Source: Hymenobacter sp. J193 | Lineage (GTDB): Bacteria > Bacteroidota > Bacteroidia > Cytophagales > Hymenobacteraceae | DNA: 64,000 nt | Direction of reading: 5' to 3' | Assembly: GCF_024700075.1 (NCBI RefSeq) | Contig: NZ_JAJONE010000001.1 | Span: 992,001 to 1,056,000, forward strand | Shown: one piece after another, positions 43,934 through 52,387 of the stretch | Layout of the letters: each line of letters begins with the position of its first letter | Numbering within the stretch: position 1 is the stretch's first letter | Notes under the pieces: generated by a model | Database searches by the model: none | What the model saw: only the letters and a program-made list of their open reading frames with translations | Told to the model about the DNA's origin: nothing | Made by a program: the position numbers and the translations under genes

Positions 43934-44173
43934 GGTTGAATGTGCTGATGTGCTAATGATGTACTAATAATGAACAACGTGTCATTGCGAGCAGCGCGAA
44001 GCAATCCGTCCTCTGAAATGTAACCAACGTTCTTTTACCAGAAAGCCCCTGACGTCCGTGCTGGCGTCAGGGCTTTTCACATTTCAGGGCTTCACGCGTT
44101 GCGCAGGACGGATTGCTTCGCTTTGCTCGCAATGACACGTTGCTCATGCACTAGCACATCAGCACATTCAACC
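43934..44173. repeat. Three-layer nested inverted repeat
   Basis: The outer layer is 43934-43955 with 44152-44173 (22 bp, perfect, GGTTGAATGTGCTGATGTGC-type words). The middle layer is 43975-44012 with 44105-44142 (38 bp, two mismatches, containing GTCATTGCGAGC). The inner hairpin is AAAGCCCCTGACG with CGTCAGGGCTTTT at about 44042-44076, plus CTGAAATG with CATTTCAG. It fills the bshA to 44205 gap. A sister element lies at 61529-61822. Confidence 0.9.
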
Positions 44174-44204
44174 ACATCAGCACATTCTCTCACATTAGCA
44201 CATT

Positions 44205-44741
44205 TTAAAACAGGCTGGCGGCTTCGCGCTTTACGGCTAGCAGGGCTTGGGCCGTGGGGTCGTTTTCATCCACCATCATATTTTCGAGGATGCGCTTGGC
44301 TAGCTCGGTGCCGCGGGCCTGCTGGGGCGTGGGCAGGGCGTGGTAGGCGCGGTTTACCATCGTCAGCACGTTTTCCTTGGCCTGCTTCACAAGGTTCCAG
44401 ACTTCGGGGCTCATGTAGAGCTGCTGGCTGAGGTTGTGCTCAAACTCCGAGCGAATTTCCTGCTGCAGCAGGCGGTGGTAGTCGGCAGCAGTCTGGCCGG
44501 CACTGCTCAGGCGCACCAGAATGTTGTTGGGCGTGATGCGCTCCAGCAGCAACGTCACCCGCTCATAAGCCTGCAGGCGCAGGGGCAGCGTGGTTTTGCT
44601 GGTTTCGAGGCGCATTTCGATGAGGCGGCGCTGCTGCTCTTTTTCCAGATGCTGCTGCACTAGCCAGATGATAGCGCCGCCCACAATAACGGCCGGCAAA
44701 ATAATTTTCAGCAGATCAAAAACGTACGCGGAGGTATCCAT
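44205..44741 (-). CDS. Single-pass membrane protein, 178 aa
   Basis: One membrane helix at about residues 12-28 (ILPAVIVGGAIIWLVQQH) is followed by a long charged, helical cytoplasmic domain. The segment TLPLRLQAYERVTLLLERI is a strongly conserved feature in Bacteroidota proteins of this family, with function unknown to me. A -7 box lies upstream at 44792. It is divergent from the iscA-type gene and not part of an operon. Confidence 0.78.
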   Translation of the reverse strand: MDTSAYVFDLLKIILPAVIVGGAIIWLVQQHLEKEQQRRLIEMRLETSKTTLPLRLQAYERVTLLLERITPNNILVRLSSAGQTAADYHRLLQQEIRSEFEHNLSQQLYMSPEVWNLVKQAKENVLTMVNRAYHALPTPQQARGTELAKRILENMMVDENDPTAQALLAVKREAASLF

Positions 44742-44791
44742 CCGAGGAGAAGTAGCAGGAAATTGTGAAAAATCGGGAGTAGAGTGCCCGG

Positions 44792-44799
44792 CAAAGATA
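44792..44799 (-). promoter_or_regulatory. Bacteroidota -7 promoter box
   Basis: TATCTTTG on the minus strand, about 50 bp before the ATG at 44741. Confidence 0.5.
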
Positions 44800-44872
44800 T
44801 ACGGTGAACCGCCGGGGCCGGCTGCGTGTTAATGCTGAAAACCGGGTTCTGGCGCGGCAGCTTCCGGCTTCG

Positions 44873-44880
44873 TATCTTTG
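44873..44880 (+). promoter_or_regulatory. Bacteroidota -7 promoter box
   Basis: TATCTTTG on the plus strand, 29 bases before ATG 44910 of the Fe-S carrier gene; it sits back-to-back with the minus-strand box at 44792. Confidence 0.6.
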
Positions 44881-44909
44881 CCGCCTACTTTCCTAACGCT
44901 GACACTCCT

Positions 44910-45257
44910 ATGGCAACCGCCACGAAACTTGCTCCCATCAACCTCACGCCCCGGGCGCTGGAAGAGGTGAAAAATATTCTCCGCGAGAAGAACGTCCCGG
45001 CCGAATATGGCCTGCGCGTGGGCGTGCAGGGCGGCGGCTGCTCGGGCCTGAGCTACCTGTTGGGCTTCGACAAACCCAAGGAACAGGACGAGACCTTCGA
45101 CCTGGACGGGGTGCGGCTCGTGATGGATAAGAAGCACGCCATGTACGTAATGGGCATGGAAGTTGACTTCCAGGATGGCTTGAATGCCCGCGGCTTCATC
45201 TTCAACAACCCCCAGGCTAAAAGCACCTGCGGCTGCGGCTCGTCCTTCTCCGCGTAA
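44910..45257 (+). CDS. A-type iron-sulfur carrier protein (HesB/IscA/SufA family)
   Basis: The protein carries Fe-S clusters from assembly scaffolds to client enzymes. ATG 44910 gives 115 residues (MATATKLAPINLTPRALEEV). The three cluster ligands are present: Cys44 (GGGCSG) and Cys107/Cys109 (TCGCGS). Whether it is IscA, SufA or ErpA cannot be settled without its operon. The 3' 215 bases recur in decayed form at 49851-50064, on the other side of the T9SS gene. A perfect 20-bp terminator stem follows. Confidence 0.93.
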   Translation: MATATKLAPINLTPRALEEVKNILREKNVPAEYGLRVGVQGGGCSGLSYLLGFDKPKEQDETFDLDGVRLVMDKKHAMYVMGMEVDFQDGLNARGFIFNNPQAKSTCGCGSSFSA

Positions 45258-45279
45258 GCACTTCTCTTGAGTTTTGCAT

Positions 45280-45323
45280 AAGTAAGAAGCCCCGGCAACT
45301 TTGGTTGCCGGGGCTTCTTACTT
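45280..45323. terminator. Strong bidirectional terminator
   Basis: A 20-bp perfect stem with a 4-base loop (45280-45299 and 45304-45323, core AAGTAAGAAGCCCCGGCAAC). It lies between the convergent Fe-S carrier gene and the T9SS cargo gene. Confidence 0.88.
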
Positions 45324-45339
45324 ATGCCGTTGCATTGCT

Positions 45340-48300
45340 TTATTGCAACAGTACACGCTTTACAATTTGTGCGTTATCTGATTGAATAATGACTAAATAC
45401 AGACCAGGCTTGTAGTCATCCCACGTAAACGTTGTGTGGTCTGTACTAAGCGAATTGATCTGTACAGAAGCAATCAGGCTACCTACCGCCGAATACACTC
45501 GCACAGATTGTATATCGAAATTCGCTTTGGACCAGTCGACCGTCACAACTCCGCGGGATGGATTTGGATAAAGCACTACCGCTTCCTGATTGGACAGTGC
45601 GGTAACCTTGAAGGGTTGAGAAACTATACTTCTTCCTCCCACACCTGCCACAGTGAAATTACCCGTACTCGCCCCCCGGGGAATCCTGAATTTCAGGCTG
45701 TTCGCGCTGGCTTGCAGCACCGGTATAGCTTCATTGTTTAACAGCAGCGTATCTAGTTTCTCATCTATGCTGTAGTTAAAGCCACTAAGGGTTACTTCTG
45801 TACCAACAATACCTTCTGTTGGTTGGAAACTTATAGGCCTAGGGGCTGGCAGAAAGACGAAGTCATTATCTGCCGTAACTTGGCCGCCCGGAGTTTTAAT
45901 CCACACGTTGCCCGACTGGCCATTGGCTGGTACCTGAACACGCAAAGCTGTAGGTGTAGCCATTTTAACTTCTGCCATAACTCCTCCAAGCGTTACTGTG
46001 TTTCGGGTTGAATTTTCCGAGAAGTTAGTTCCTGTTAGAGTAATTATGCTTCCAGCTTTTCCTTTGTAAAAGGAGTCGACAGAAAGTGTTGGTGGGTACC
46101 AAACGTTAAAAGCGCTTTTACTTTCTATTTCTCCTCCCAGTGTTTTCACTACTACTTTCCCTGATTTTGCCCCATAAGGTACCTGCACTTGTAAGGAGCT
46201 GGTGCTGGCGCTCATAATAGTGGCAGGTATCCCATTAAATAGTACTGTATCCTGCTCAGCCTTTTCGGAGAAATGTGTTCCAGTAAGTAGCACCGTACTA
46301 CCTGGTACCGCTTCCGCTGGCGTGACGGTAGCAAGTGTAGGTTGCTGATATACTGTAAATGCTTCTAAACTTTGAGTATGCCCGTCGGGGGTTTGTAACT
46401 GAATGGAGCCGGAAGTAGCTCCAAATGGCACGCGCACTTGCACCTTGTTAGCGTCAGCACTTACTACTGTAGCCCGATTACCATTAAATTTCACCTGATT
46501 GCCGGCCGTGGTAGCCGCAAAGCGGTGCCCGGTTAAGGTTACAATAGAGCCAGCGCGGCCAGCAAAGGGACTAATAGCCAGGAGTTGCGGCGTGGCTAAA
46601 ATCTCGGTGTAAGCTACTTGACTTTGAGCCGTAACGGTAGCTGGCACATCATAAATGCGGTTACTTGTGAGGTTAGTGCGTACTGGGGAATTATAATCGA
46701 AAAATATATCAGCCTCATTTTCGATAAGCGTTTTATCAGCTAAATCTGCTTTAGGACGAATAGAAAACTGAACGAACCCTTGGCTGGCCGCAGGATGATG
46801 TGCGCTATCAGGAAGTTGAATATCATCGAAGGTGAAGCTTAGCGTCGGCTGCCCTTTACCCTGAAGCTCGTAACGATATGGGTGAGACGCGCCTTCCAGT
46901 TGCAAGGTACTGATATCAAGATCCGTGGCTAACGTATCAATTACTTTTACCTGATATGCCACATCAGTGCCAGTATTCTGAAAGCGAATGCGGTAGCGAA
47001 GCGAAGCATTACGAGGTGTATAGTGCTGTTCAGAAATTCCGGCGGGTATCACCAGCTTGTCGTTCGGATCAAAGGAATCTACAATAGCCTGACAATCTTC
47101 TTTTACCTCGGCACTGTTGTTATCAGGAGGGAAAGCGGCTAGTGCAGCGCTAGCACGGCCTACAGTCCGTAGTGCGGGTATTTCCAGCGTGGCGCTGGCA
47201 ATTGCTGAACCAGGGTGGCCAGGTGGCTGATCGGCTTCTACCCGCACTACAGCTGTAGTAGCAGGCACGCGCAATACCACACTATCTCCGGCCGCCAAAG
47301 AAATATGGTGCCGCAACGCCAGATCGGTATCAGCAAATACGCGTAGTGCCAAGCTATCCTGTGTAGCTGCTTTACCGACGTTGCGTACCACAAAGCGGGT
47401 TTGCTGGTCTGGCAGCGCTAAACCTTTTACTGTCAGTGAGGCTGCTCCGCTGCCAGATGATGTCGGGTACGTATTAGGAGGCGTTATCCACGCTTTGGTA
47501 CAAACGGTGAGTCCGCGCAGGCTTTCATCGCCACACACCACCGAATCCTGTATAATAATACTTCCCTGCTGACCAGGCGCTAGCTTTCCAACAGAAAACA
47601 CATATTGCCCGGCCGCGTTTTGCTCATAAGGTAAGCCGGCAGAGATAAAGACCACTTGCGGTGGCAAAGCTACCGTCACATAGGCCGCAGCTGAAGCGGC
47701 ATAGCCCTGATTGCTATACGATACCGTAGTCACGTTGCGAAAGCACCGACGGCGGCGATTTGCAGTAATCTGTACTGACAGCGAAGGTGAGTCTGTGACC
47801 TTATTGCCAAATGAAGGCCCCGTGGCGGTTTGTAAGTATTGGTTGAGAACAACTGCTTGGGCAACGGTACAGGTTGGCCGGATTTCCCGCCCAATTTCTG
47901 CTTGGGGGGTAATTTGCTGCACTATATAACGGCCAGTATCTACGGCTACGATGTAACGGCCATTCTGGTCCGACACGCCATAATACGGACCAGCTTTAAC
48001 TACTATGTTAGGCAGAGGTAGCTCGCCAGTATCCTGTTGACAGTTACTATTTTTATCCTGATATACTAGACCAATTATAGTATTGGAAAGATAAGTCGTA
48101 TTAGTGTTGCCATACACGTCGATAATATTAGAACCGCGTGTAATAGCAACCAGAAATGTTCCGCGTGTATTCACCGCTAAGCGGTCAGTGCCCATACTGA
48201 TTAGCGTAGCGTCTTTGCTCCCCGGCCTATACACCCTCATGCCTACTTCTCCGCGGTTGCCGTTTACATATAGATTTCCAATTGCATCTACACCCAGCCC

Positions 48301-49779
48301 TACTTCACAATTCTGAGTAGGAGAGGAATCTTCTGGAATTGTTTCTGGTCCATAGGCTCGTAGCAGATTACCGCCTGGCGAAAACTTCTGCACTCGCCGA
48401 CCGTCATAATCCGCCACGTACACGTTTCCGCCCAGATCTACTGTCACAGCTTCCGGAATCCACACCTGCCCTTTTCCTTTACCCCACGTGCCAATGGAAG
48501 CTACCAGCACACCTTGCTTGTTAAGCTTCCGTACACAGCCCCCATAATAATCGGTCAAGTATAGGTTTCCTTGAGCATCTACCGCCAAGTCCGTGTATAG
48601 ATTATGCCCAATAACTGGCGGCGTATAATCCTTGACAAACTTTCCCTGCGAATCAAATTTGCGAATCAAGTAGTTGCTTCCTGAACTGTTGGCGTTATAG
48701 TCAGACAGGGTGTATAAGTTACCTAAAACATCCAGGCAGATAGATAAGATATTTTGCTGTTGTTGGTCAGCGCCTATTTCCGCAAGTTTTTCTCCCTTTG
48801 ATGAGTATTTCAGTAAGTGGCCGCTCGTGAAAGTGTAATTATAACAGTAAAAATTACCCTGCTCATCTACCGCTACATCACCGTACGACGAGGTATGCCC
48901 CCACTCATCCAGCACGGCACCTTCCGAGCTAAGCTTGAGAATTTTGCTTCCACCTCCATGCGATGGAGATGTGACAATGAAATTTCCCTGAGAATCCAGC
49001 GCCATAGCCGGCTTTGTCTCATGCAGATTACCCTGATCCAGAAAACCAACGTGGTTGCCCTGCTGGTCAAATTTCTCAATTCGGGAGTAGCGAAGAGTCG
49101 ATACATAAAGCATCCCGTGCCCATCTATCAGCACGTGTTGAATATCATCCTGAATCTCGTTCTGAAACTCGAAACTGGTCTTAACCTGACCCTGAGAATC
49201 CAGTGTAAAAACGGAAAAGTCCTCGCATACAGCGTAAAAAACACCTTCCTTATCTACAGTACCAGCCACTATGTGTTGGGGGTATTTAGTCAGCTGGTGC
49301 TGATATATCAACTTACCTGTGCTCGATACTTTCTGGAACAGATTATTACCATCAACTAAATAGGCATTGCCTGACTCATCTACCGTCAACAAGTTTACCT
49401 CTCTATACCTCTTGGAGTCTGGGTCTGCGCTGTATTGCGTTATTAATTTACCTTCTGAGCTAAACTTGTATATACTATCGACAGCTGCTTCACTGCTGGA
49501 TATATATACATTACCGTATTTATCTACTCCGAAGGAAGTCGCTCCTCGCGTGTTTGTCTTATTCTGCGTTTTTATAGTGCGCAAATATTGGCCTGTCGGA
49601 CTCAACTTGATTATCTGCCCGAACTCTAGAACGTAGATATTATCTTCTCCATCCACCGCAACATCTTGCGGAAAATTGAGGGGTACACCTATGCTATGCT
49701 GTAATGTAAAAGAAGGCACCTGCGCTTGTGCGATAATAGCAAGCAGGAAGAACCATAACCCAAGTAAAAGTTTAAGCAT
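45340..49779 (-). CDS. Giant secreted NHL/IPT-TIG protein with T9SS sorting domain
   Basis: The 1479-residue cell-surface or secreted protein has a signal peptide (1-19, ending AQA). NHL-type propeller repeats cover about 25-560 (recurring VDGEGNVYV-like blocks such as VDKYGNVYI and VDLGGNVYV). An SdrD-B-like domain lies near 570-650 (GLVYQDKNSNCQQDTGELPLP) and a DUF11-like domain with FDPNDK and FDYNSPVRTN at about 910-1060. Four IPT/TIG repeats span about 1070-1390. The T9SS type A C-terminal signal (LYPNPSRGVVTVDW ... GLYLVII) fills the last 80 residues. GC is clearly lower than neighbours: a counted line (48601-48660) has 25 of 60. Partner and ligand are unknown; adhesion is plausible. 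Confidence 0.93.
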   Translation of the reverse strand: MLKLLLGLWFFLLAIIAQAQVPSFTLQHSIGVPLNFPQDVAVDGEDNIYVLEFGQIIKLSPTGQYLRTIKTQNKTNTRGATSFGVDKYGNVYISSSEAAVDSIYKFSSEGKLITQYSADPDSKRYREVNLLTVDESGNAYLVDGNNLFQKVSSTGKLIYQHQLTKYPQHIVAGTVDKEGVFYAVCEDFSVFTLDSQGQVKTSFEFQNEIQDDIQHVLIDGHGMLYVSTLRYSRIEKFDQQGNHVGFLDQGNLHETKPAMALDSQGNFIVTSPSHGGGSKILKLSSEGAVLDEWGHTSSYGDVAVDEQGNFYCYNYTFTSGHLLKYSSKGEKLAEIGADQQQQNILSICLDVLGNLYTLSDYNANSSGSNYLIRKFDSQGKFVKDYTPPVIGHNLYTDLAVDAQGNLYLTDYYGGCVRKLNKQGVLVASIGTWGKGKGQVWIPEAVTVDLGGNVYVADYDGRRVQKFSPGGNLLRAYGPETIPEDSSPTQNCEVGLGVDAIGNLYVNGNRGEVGMRVYRPGSKDATLISMGTDRLAVNTRGTFLVAITRGSNIIDVYGNTNTTYLSNTIIGLVYQDKNSNCQQDTGELPLPNIVVKAGPYYGVSDQNGRYIVAVDTGRYIVQQITPQAEIGREIRPTCTVAQAVVLNQYLQTATGPSFGNKVTDSPSLSVQITANRRRRCFRNVTTVSYSNQGYAASAAAYVTVALPPQVVFISAGLPYEQNAAGQYVFSVGKLAPGQQGSIIIQDSVVCGDESLRGLTVCTKAWITPPNTYPTSSGSGAASLTVKGLALPDQQTRFVVRNVGKAATQDSLALRVFADTDLALRHHISLAAGDSVVLRVPATTAVVRVEADQPPGHPGSAIASATLEIPALRTVGRASAALAAFPPDNNSAEVKEDCQAIVDSFDPNDKLVIPAGISEQHYTPRNASLRYRIRFQNTGTDVAYQVKVIDTLATDLDISTLQLEGASHPYRYELQGKGQPTLSFTFDDIQLPDSAHHPAASQGFVQFSIRPKADLADKTLIENEADIFFDYNSPVRTNLTSNRIYDVPATVTAQSQVAYTEILATPQLLAISPFAGRAGSIVTLTGHRFAATTAGNQVKFNGNRATVVSADANKVQVRVPFGATSGSIQLQTPDGHTQSLEAFTVYQQPTLATVTPAEAVPGSTVLLTGTHFSEKAEQDTVLFNGIPATIMSASTSSLQVQVPYGAKSGKVVVKTLGGEIESKSAFNVWYPPTLSVDSFYKGKAGSIITLTGTNFSENSTRNTVTLGGVMAEVKMATPTALRVQVPANGQSGNVWIKTPGGQVTADNDFVFLPAPRPISFQPTEGIVGTEVTLSGFNYSIDEKLDTLLLNNEAIPVLQASANSLKFRIPRGASTGNFTVAGVGGRSIVSQPFKVTALSNQEAVVLYPNPSRGVVTVDWSKANFDIQSVRVYSAVGSLIASVQINSLSTDHTTFTWDDYKPGLYLVIIQSDNAQIVKRVLLQ

Positions 49780-49850
49780 ATGTCTGTAATGATTAGATGA
49801 AGGTTAACACAAAGATATAGTTTCAAGCCAGACCGGGATAATGGCATTTG

Positions 49851-50064
49851 ACGCGTGGGCCTAAGCTACCTGCTGGGCTTCGACAAGCCCAAGGAACAGG
49901 ACGAAACTTTCGACCTGGACGGGGTTAGGCTGGTGATGGATAAGAAGCACGCTATGTACGTAATGGGCATAGAAGTCGACTTCCAGGATGGCCTGAATGC
50001 CCGCGGCTTCGTCTTCAACAACCCTCAGGCTACAAGCACCTGCGGCTCATCCTTCTCGGCGTAA
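49851..50064 (+). pseudogene. Truncated, decayed copy of the Fe-S carrier gene
   Basis: From about 49851 the sequence matches 45014-45257 closely. The 5' third including the start codon is missing, and an in-frame TGA sits just before the match. Two in-frame losses remove ligands: 24 bp covering GGGCSG (Cys44) and 6 bp turning TCGCGSS into TCGSS. Differences elsewhere are mostly third-position changes (for example GAG to GAA, CTC to CTT), so it diverged under selection before it broke. The match also runs about 25 bases past the stop codon. It flanks the T9SS gene opposite the intact copy. Confidence 0.88.
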
Positions 50065-50097
50065 GCACTTCTTTTGGGTTTTTGTATAGTTTCCGGA

Positions 50098-50128
50098 AAG
50101 CCCGATGCCATTAAGGTATTGGGCTTTT
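50098..50128 (+). terminator. Rho-independent terminator after the truncated copy
   Basis: AAGCCCGAT pairs with ATTGGGCTT (one G-T pair) and is followed by TTTT; loop about 12 bases. Confidence 0.75.
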
Positions 50129-50221
50129 TCACTTTAGCATCTACCAGATTCGGCGTAGCTGCATTACTATTAAACCAACCAATGGCATGGCTATAAACAG
50201 AAACGCTTGATTGAAATGCAA

Positions 50222-50467
50222 CTACTGTAAATAGTGCCGATTATTAACATTCCGTGGCCCAACGAACGTCCCTTTCGGAGTCAATAGAATTGATAGTATA
50301 AATAAGGTCACACAGACATAACTACCTACAAGTACATAGTACATAAATGGATTCACAAGCTGTAAGCAAAACAGCAGGCATAGAGTCAAAAGCCCAACGG
50401 CGTTGAAGAATAAATTCAGCTTTATGCATAACAAGCCCAATTGCTCGGAAATAGATTGTCCTATCAT
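50222..50467 (-). CDS. Small hypothetical membrane protein, 81 aa
   Basis: Two strongly hydrophobic segments (about 22-39 and 44-62; for example VGLLTLCLLFCLQLV) make this a likely two-pass membrane protein. It is AT-rich and lies in a low-coding-density zone next to the duplicated hesB copy, so it may belong to the same inserted stretch. No family is recognised and it could be a spurious ORF. Confidence 0.4.
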   Translation of the reverse strand: MIGQSISEQLGLLCIKLNLFFNAVGLLTLCLLFCLQLVNPFMYYVLVGSYVCVTLFILSILLTPKGTFVGPRNVNNRHYLQ

Positions 50468-50480
50468 ATAGTAAGTGGCT

Positions 50481-51378
50481 TTAATACGTCTTCGTCATGT
50501 CAGCCGGGACCACCAGCACGAAATCTGCTTTCTGTAGATTTTCCTTGTCCAGCTTCTGGAGCTGCTCCTGCGACACGGTGCTGATGGTGCGGATGCGGAG
50601 GGCAGGCTCAGCCTGGCGCAGGTACCACACAATACCGTCGTGGTTGTCGGAGTGGTAGCTGCCGTTGAGGTGGAGCAGAAGTTGGCCGGGCTGGCGGCTT
50701 TGGCGGATGAAGTAAGCCATGGTAGCATCTTTCAGGGCCTGAGCCTGGATTATGTTCTGCACGCCAGCGGCATGGGCGGCATCGCCGCCAAACATCTTGG
50801 CCATGTTGGCGTAGCCGGGCAGCGCGAAATCAACCGTAACAGGCAGTGGGGCCAACCAGGCTTTTTCTTCGGCGGGCAGGCTTTCCAGCGCTTTCAGACC
50901 GCCTTTGGCCACCTGGGAGGCGTAGCGGCGGGGCGCATTGGTGCCCACCACCGCAAACTTCTGCTGGCGGGCCAGATGGAGCAGGGGTTTGTAGTCGGTG
51001 GCGTAGTTGGGCCAGGGGCGGCTTTGCTCCTCGAAGGCCTGGTCGGTTAGCTCGCGGGTGTTGTACTGCTGCACCAGCGGCTGCACGTCGCGCTCAAACA
51101 TTTCGAGGCCCAATACAAACTGCCCGCTCTTGCGCTGCGCCAGCTCTTTGGCTACCTGCAGCTCCAGCCAGTGCGCCAGCGGGTCGTTGTGCTGCTCCCC
51201 GAACAGGACCAGCTTCGGCGCCGGCCAGCTCCCGCAGCATCTTGTCGAAGCTTACGGACTTGCCCTCGGCCGTGAACAGGTGGTAGGCCGGCCGGTCTTG
51301 TGCCGACGCGCCGGGTGCCAGCAGTAGCAACAGCATCAGTACCCTTAGCAGGTGCCCAAAGGAAGCGTGCTTAATCAT
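50481..51378 (-). CDS. ChaN family protein, apparently frameshifted
   Basis: ChaN-like proteins are exported heme- or iron-uptake-associated proteins. The N-terminal frame (from ATG 51378) has a signal peptide ending ASAQDR and AYHLFTAEGKSVSF. The C-terminal frame (to 50481) has LGLEMFERDVQ and WPNYATDYKPLL, typical of the family. At about 51211-51218 the minus strand reads GCCGAAGCTGG; dropping one base restores LVLFGEQHND, the conserved ChaN segment, and gives 298 residues. With three other indels in the window I favour a read error. The ATG overlaps the stop of the upstream lipoprotein by 8 bp. Confidence 0.8.
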
Positions 51379-51856
51379 CCCAATCACTGTCACCATCGGC
51401 GCTGGGGCCTACACCGATGCCCCAGTAGGGCGAGCAGGTGACCTGCGCCCCAGACGTACTGCTCAATGTTTCGGTATCGTACACCACCCCGTTCACCAGC
51501 ATATCCAGCTTCAGGTAGCTGCCCGGGCGGGGGTGCGTGGCGGCATCGCAGGTGGCGGTTCGCAGCGCAATGGTGGCCAGCACGTCGTCGTACACGCCAA
51601 ACTCGCCCAGCTGGTAGGTGGTATCGGCCGCAGCGGCGTAGGTGTAGTGGCCGCTGGGGCCGGCCTGGGGGTTAGTGAGGGTACTGCGGGTAGATACGTA
51701 GTGCATTTCGGCGCCTAGGCCGGACAGGTTTTCGCCTTTTACGCGTAGGGCCACCGTAAAGCGGGTGGCGTCTTCCAACTCGTCCAGCTTATCCTGGCAG
51801 GCGGCCAGCGGCAGCAGCGCCAGCCACAACCCTAATCGGGGTAGGTTTTTGAACAT
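51371..51856 (-). CDS. Predicted lipoprotein, 161 aa
   Basis: The signal ends in lipobox PLAAC (Cys20); the mature part is Thr/Ser/Gly-rich with two further Cys residues (TATCDAATH and VTCSPYW) that could form a disulfide, and ends in a highly acidic Asp/Ser stretch (SADGDSDWDD). No domain is recognised. Its stop overlaps the start of the ChaN-like gene, so they are co-transcribed and probably work together at the envelope, perhaps in metal uptake; that is inference from context. Confidence 0.75.
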   Translation of the reverse strand: MFKNLPRLGLWLALLPLAACQDKLDELEDATRFTVALRVKGENLSGLGAEMHYVSTRSTLTNPQAGPSGHYTYAAAADTTYQLGEFGVYDDVLATIALRTATCDAATHPRPGSYLKLDMLVNGVVYDTETLSSTSGAQVTCSPYWGIGVGPSADGDSDWDD

Positions 51857-51919
51857 AGCAGTTTACCTTGTGGGTGGGGCAAGATACGCGTTCCGGCTCA
51901 GCCTGAACGGGCACTTGGG

Positions 51920-52011
51920 TGTACACGTATTTTCCGGTTTTCAAAAATACGTGTACAGTTGCCGCCGCCCGGGTGTACACGTATTTTTGAAAACCGGAAA
52001 ATACGTGTACA
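51920..52011. repeat. Double palindrome with four TGTACA sites
   Basis: Two 38-base arms (51920-51957 and 51974-52011) are perfect reverse complements, and each arm is itself a near palindrome of TGTACACGTATTTT with AAAATACGTGTACA. The result is four TGTACACGTATTTT words in alternating orientation. The spacing between TGTACA pairs inside each arm is 32 bases. Confidence 0.88.
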
Positions 52012-52050
52012 GAACCCGTTGATACGCCTCACGCAGGAGTTTGTGTGAAC

Positions 52051-52154
52051 GATGTAGAGACGCGACACTTCGCGTCTCGTCGTTGAACGGCCGTAGCCGC
52101 GCCGGCTAAACAACATTAGCAACGACGAGACGCGAAGTGTCGCGTCTCTACATC
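52051..52154. repeat. Long inverted repeat (GAGACGCGACACTTCGCGTCTC family)
   Basis: Perfect 34-base arms at 52051-52084 and 52121-52154, starting GATGTAGAGACGCGACACTT. Each arm also contains the palindromic core GAGACGCG...CGCGTCTC, so the region can form either one large or two small hairpins. Confidence 0.9.
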
Positions 52155-52206
52155 AACCAGATTTTCGCCCGGCTTGCTCCATAGCTTCACACCTAAGCTT
52201 CCGCAG

Positions 52207-52297
52207 TTGTACATCTATTATTTTCCGGAAACTGAAAACGCATGTACAAGCAGCGGCAAAACGTTGTACAGCTGTTTTTGCTGAAACAGCTGTACAA
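52207..52297. repeat. Second TGTACA cluster, two inverted pairs
   Basis: TTGTACAT at 52207-52214 faces ATGTACAA at 52242-52249, and TTGTACAGCTGTTT (52264-52277) faces its exact complement at 52284-52297. With 51920-52011 this makes eight TGTACA hexamers within about 380 bp. The rest of the 531-bp gap (51857-52387) shows only a 52051 repeat and a terminator. Confidence 0.8.
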
Positions 52298-52333
52298 GCG
52301 AAGTATGTGCAAGGAAAGCAACCCGGCGTCAGC

Positions 52334-52368
52334 AAAAAGCCCAGCAGCTGCGGGCTACGGGGCTTTTT
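52334..52368 (-). terminator. Rho-independent terminator for the ABC permease gene
   Basis: AAAAAGCCC pairs with GGGCTTTTT-type sequence; on the minus strand the stem lies 20 bp past the permease stop and ends in a T run. Confidence 0.8.
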
Positions 52369-52387
52369 ACCGGAATCAGGTCGCACA

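Noticed and set aside
51920..52297. CRISPR-like array
   Set aside because: The repeats are inverted, not direct, and spacers are absent or unequal; no cas gene is nearby.
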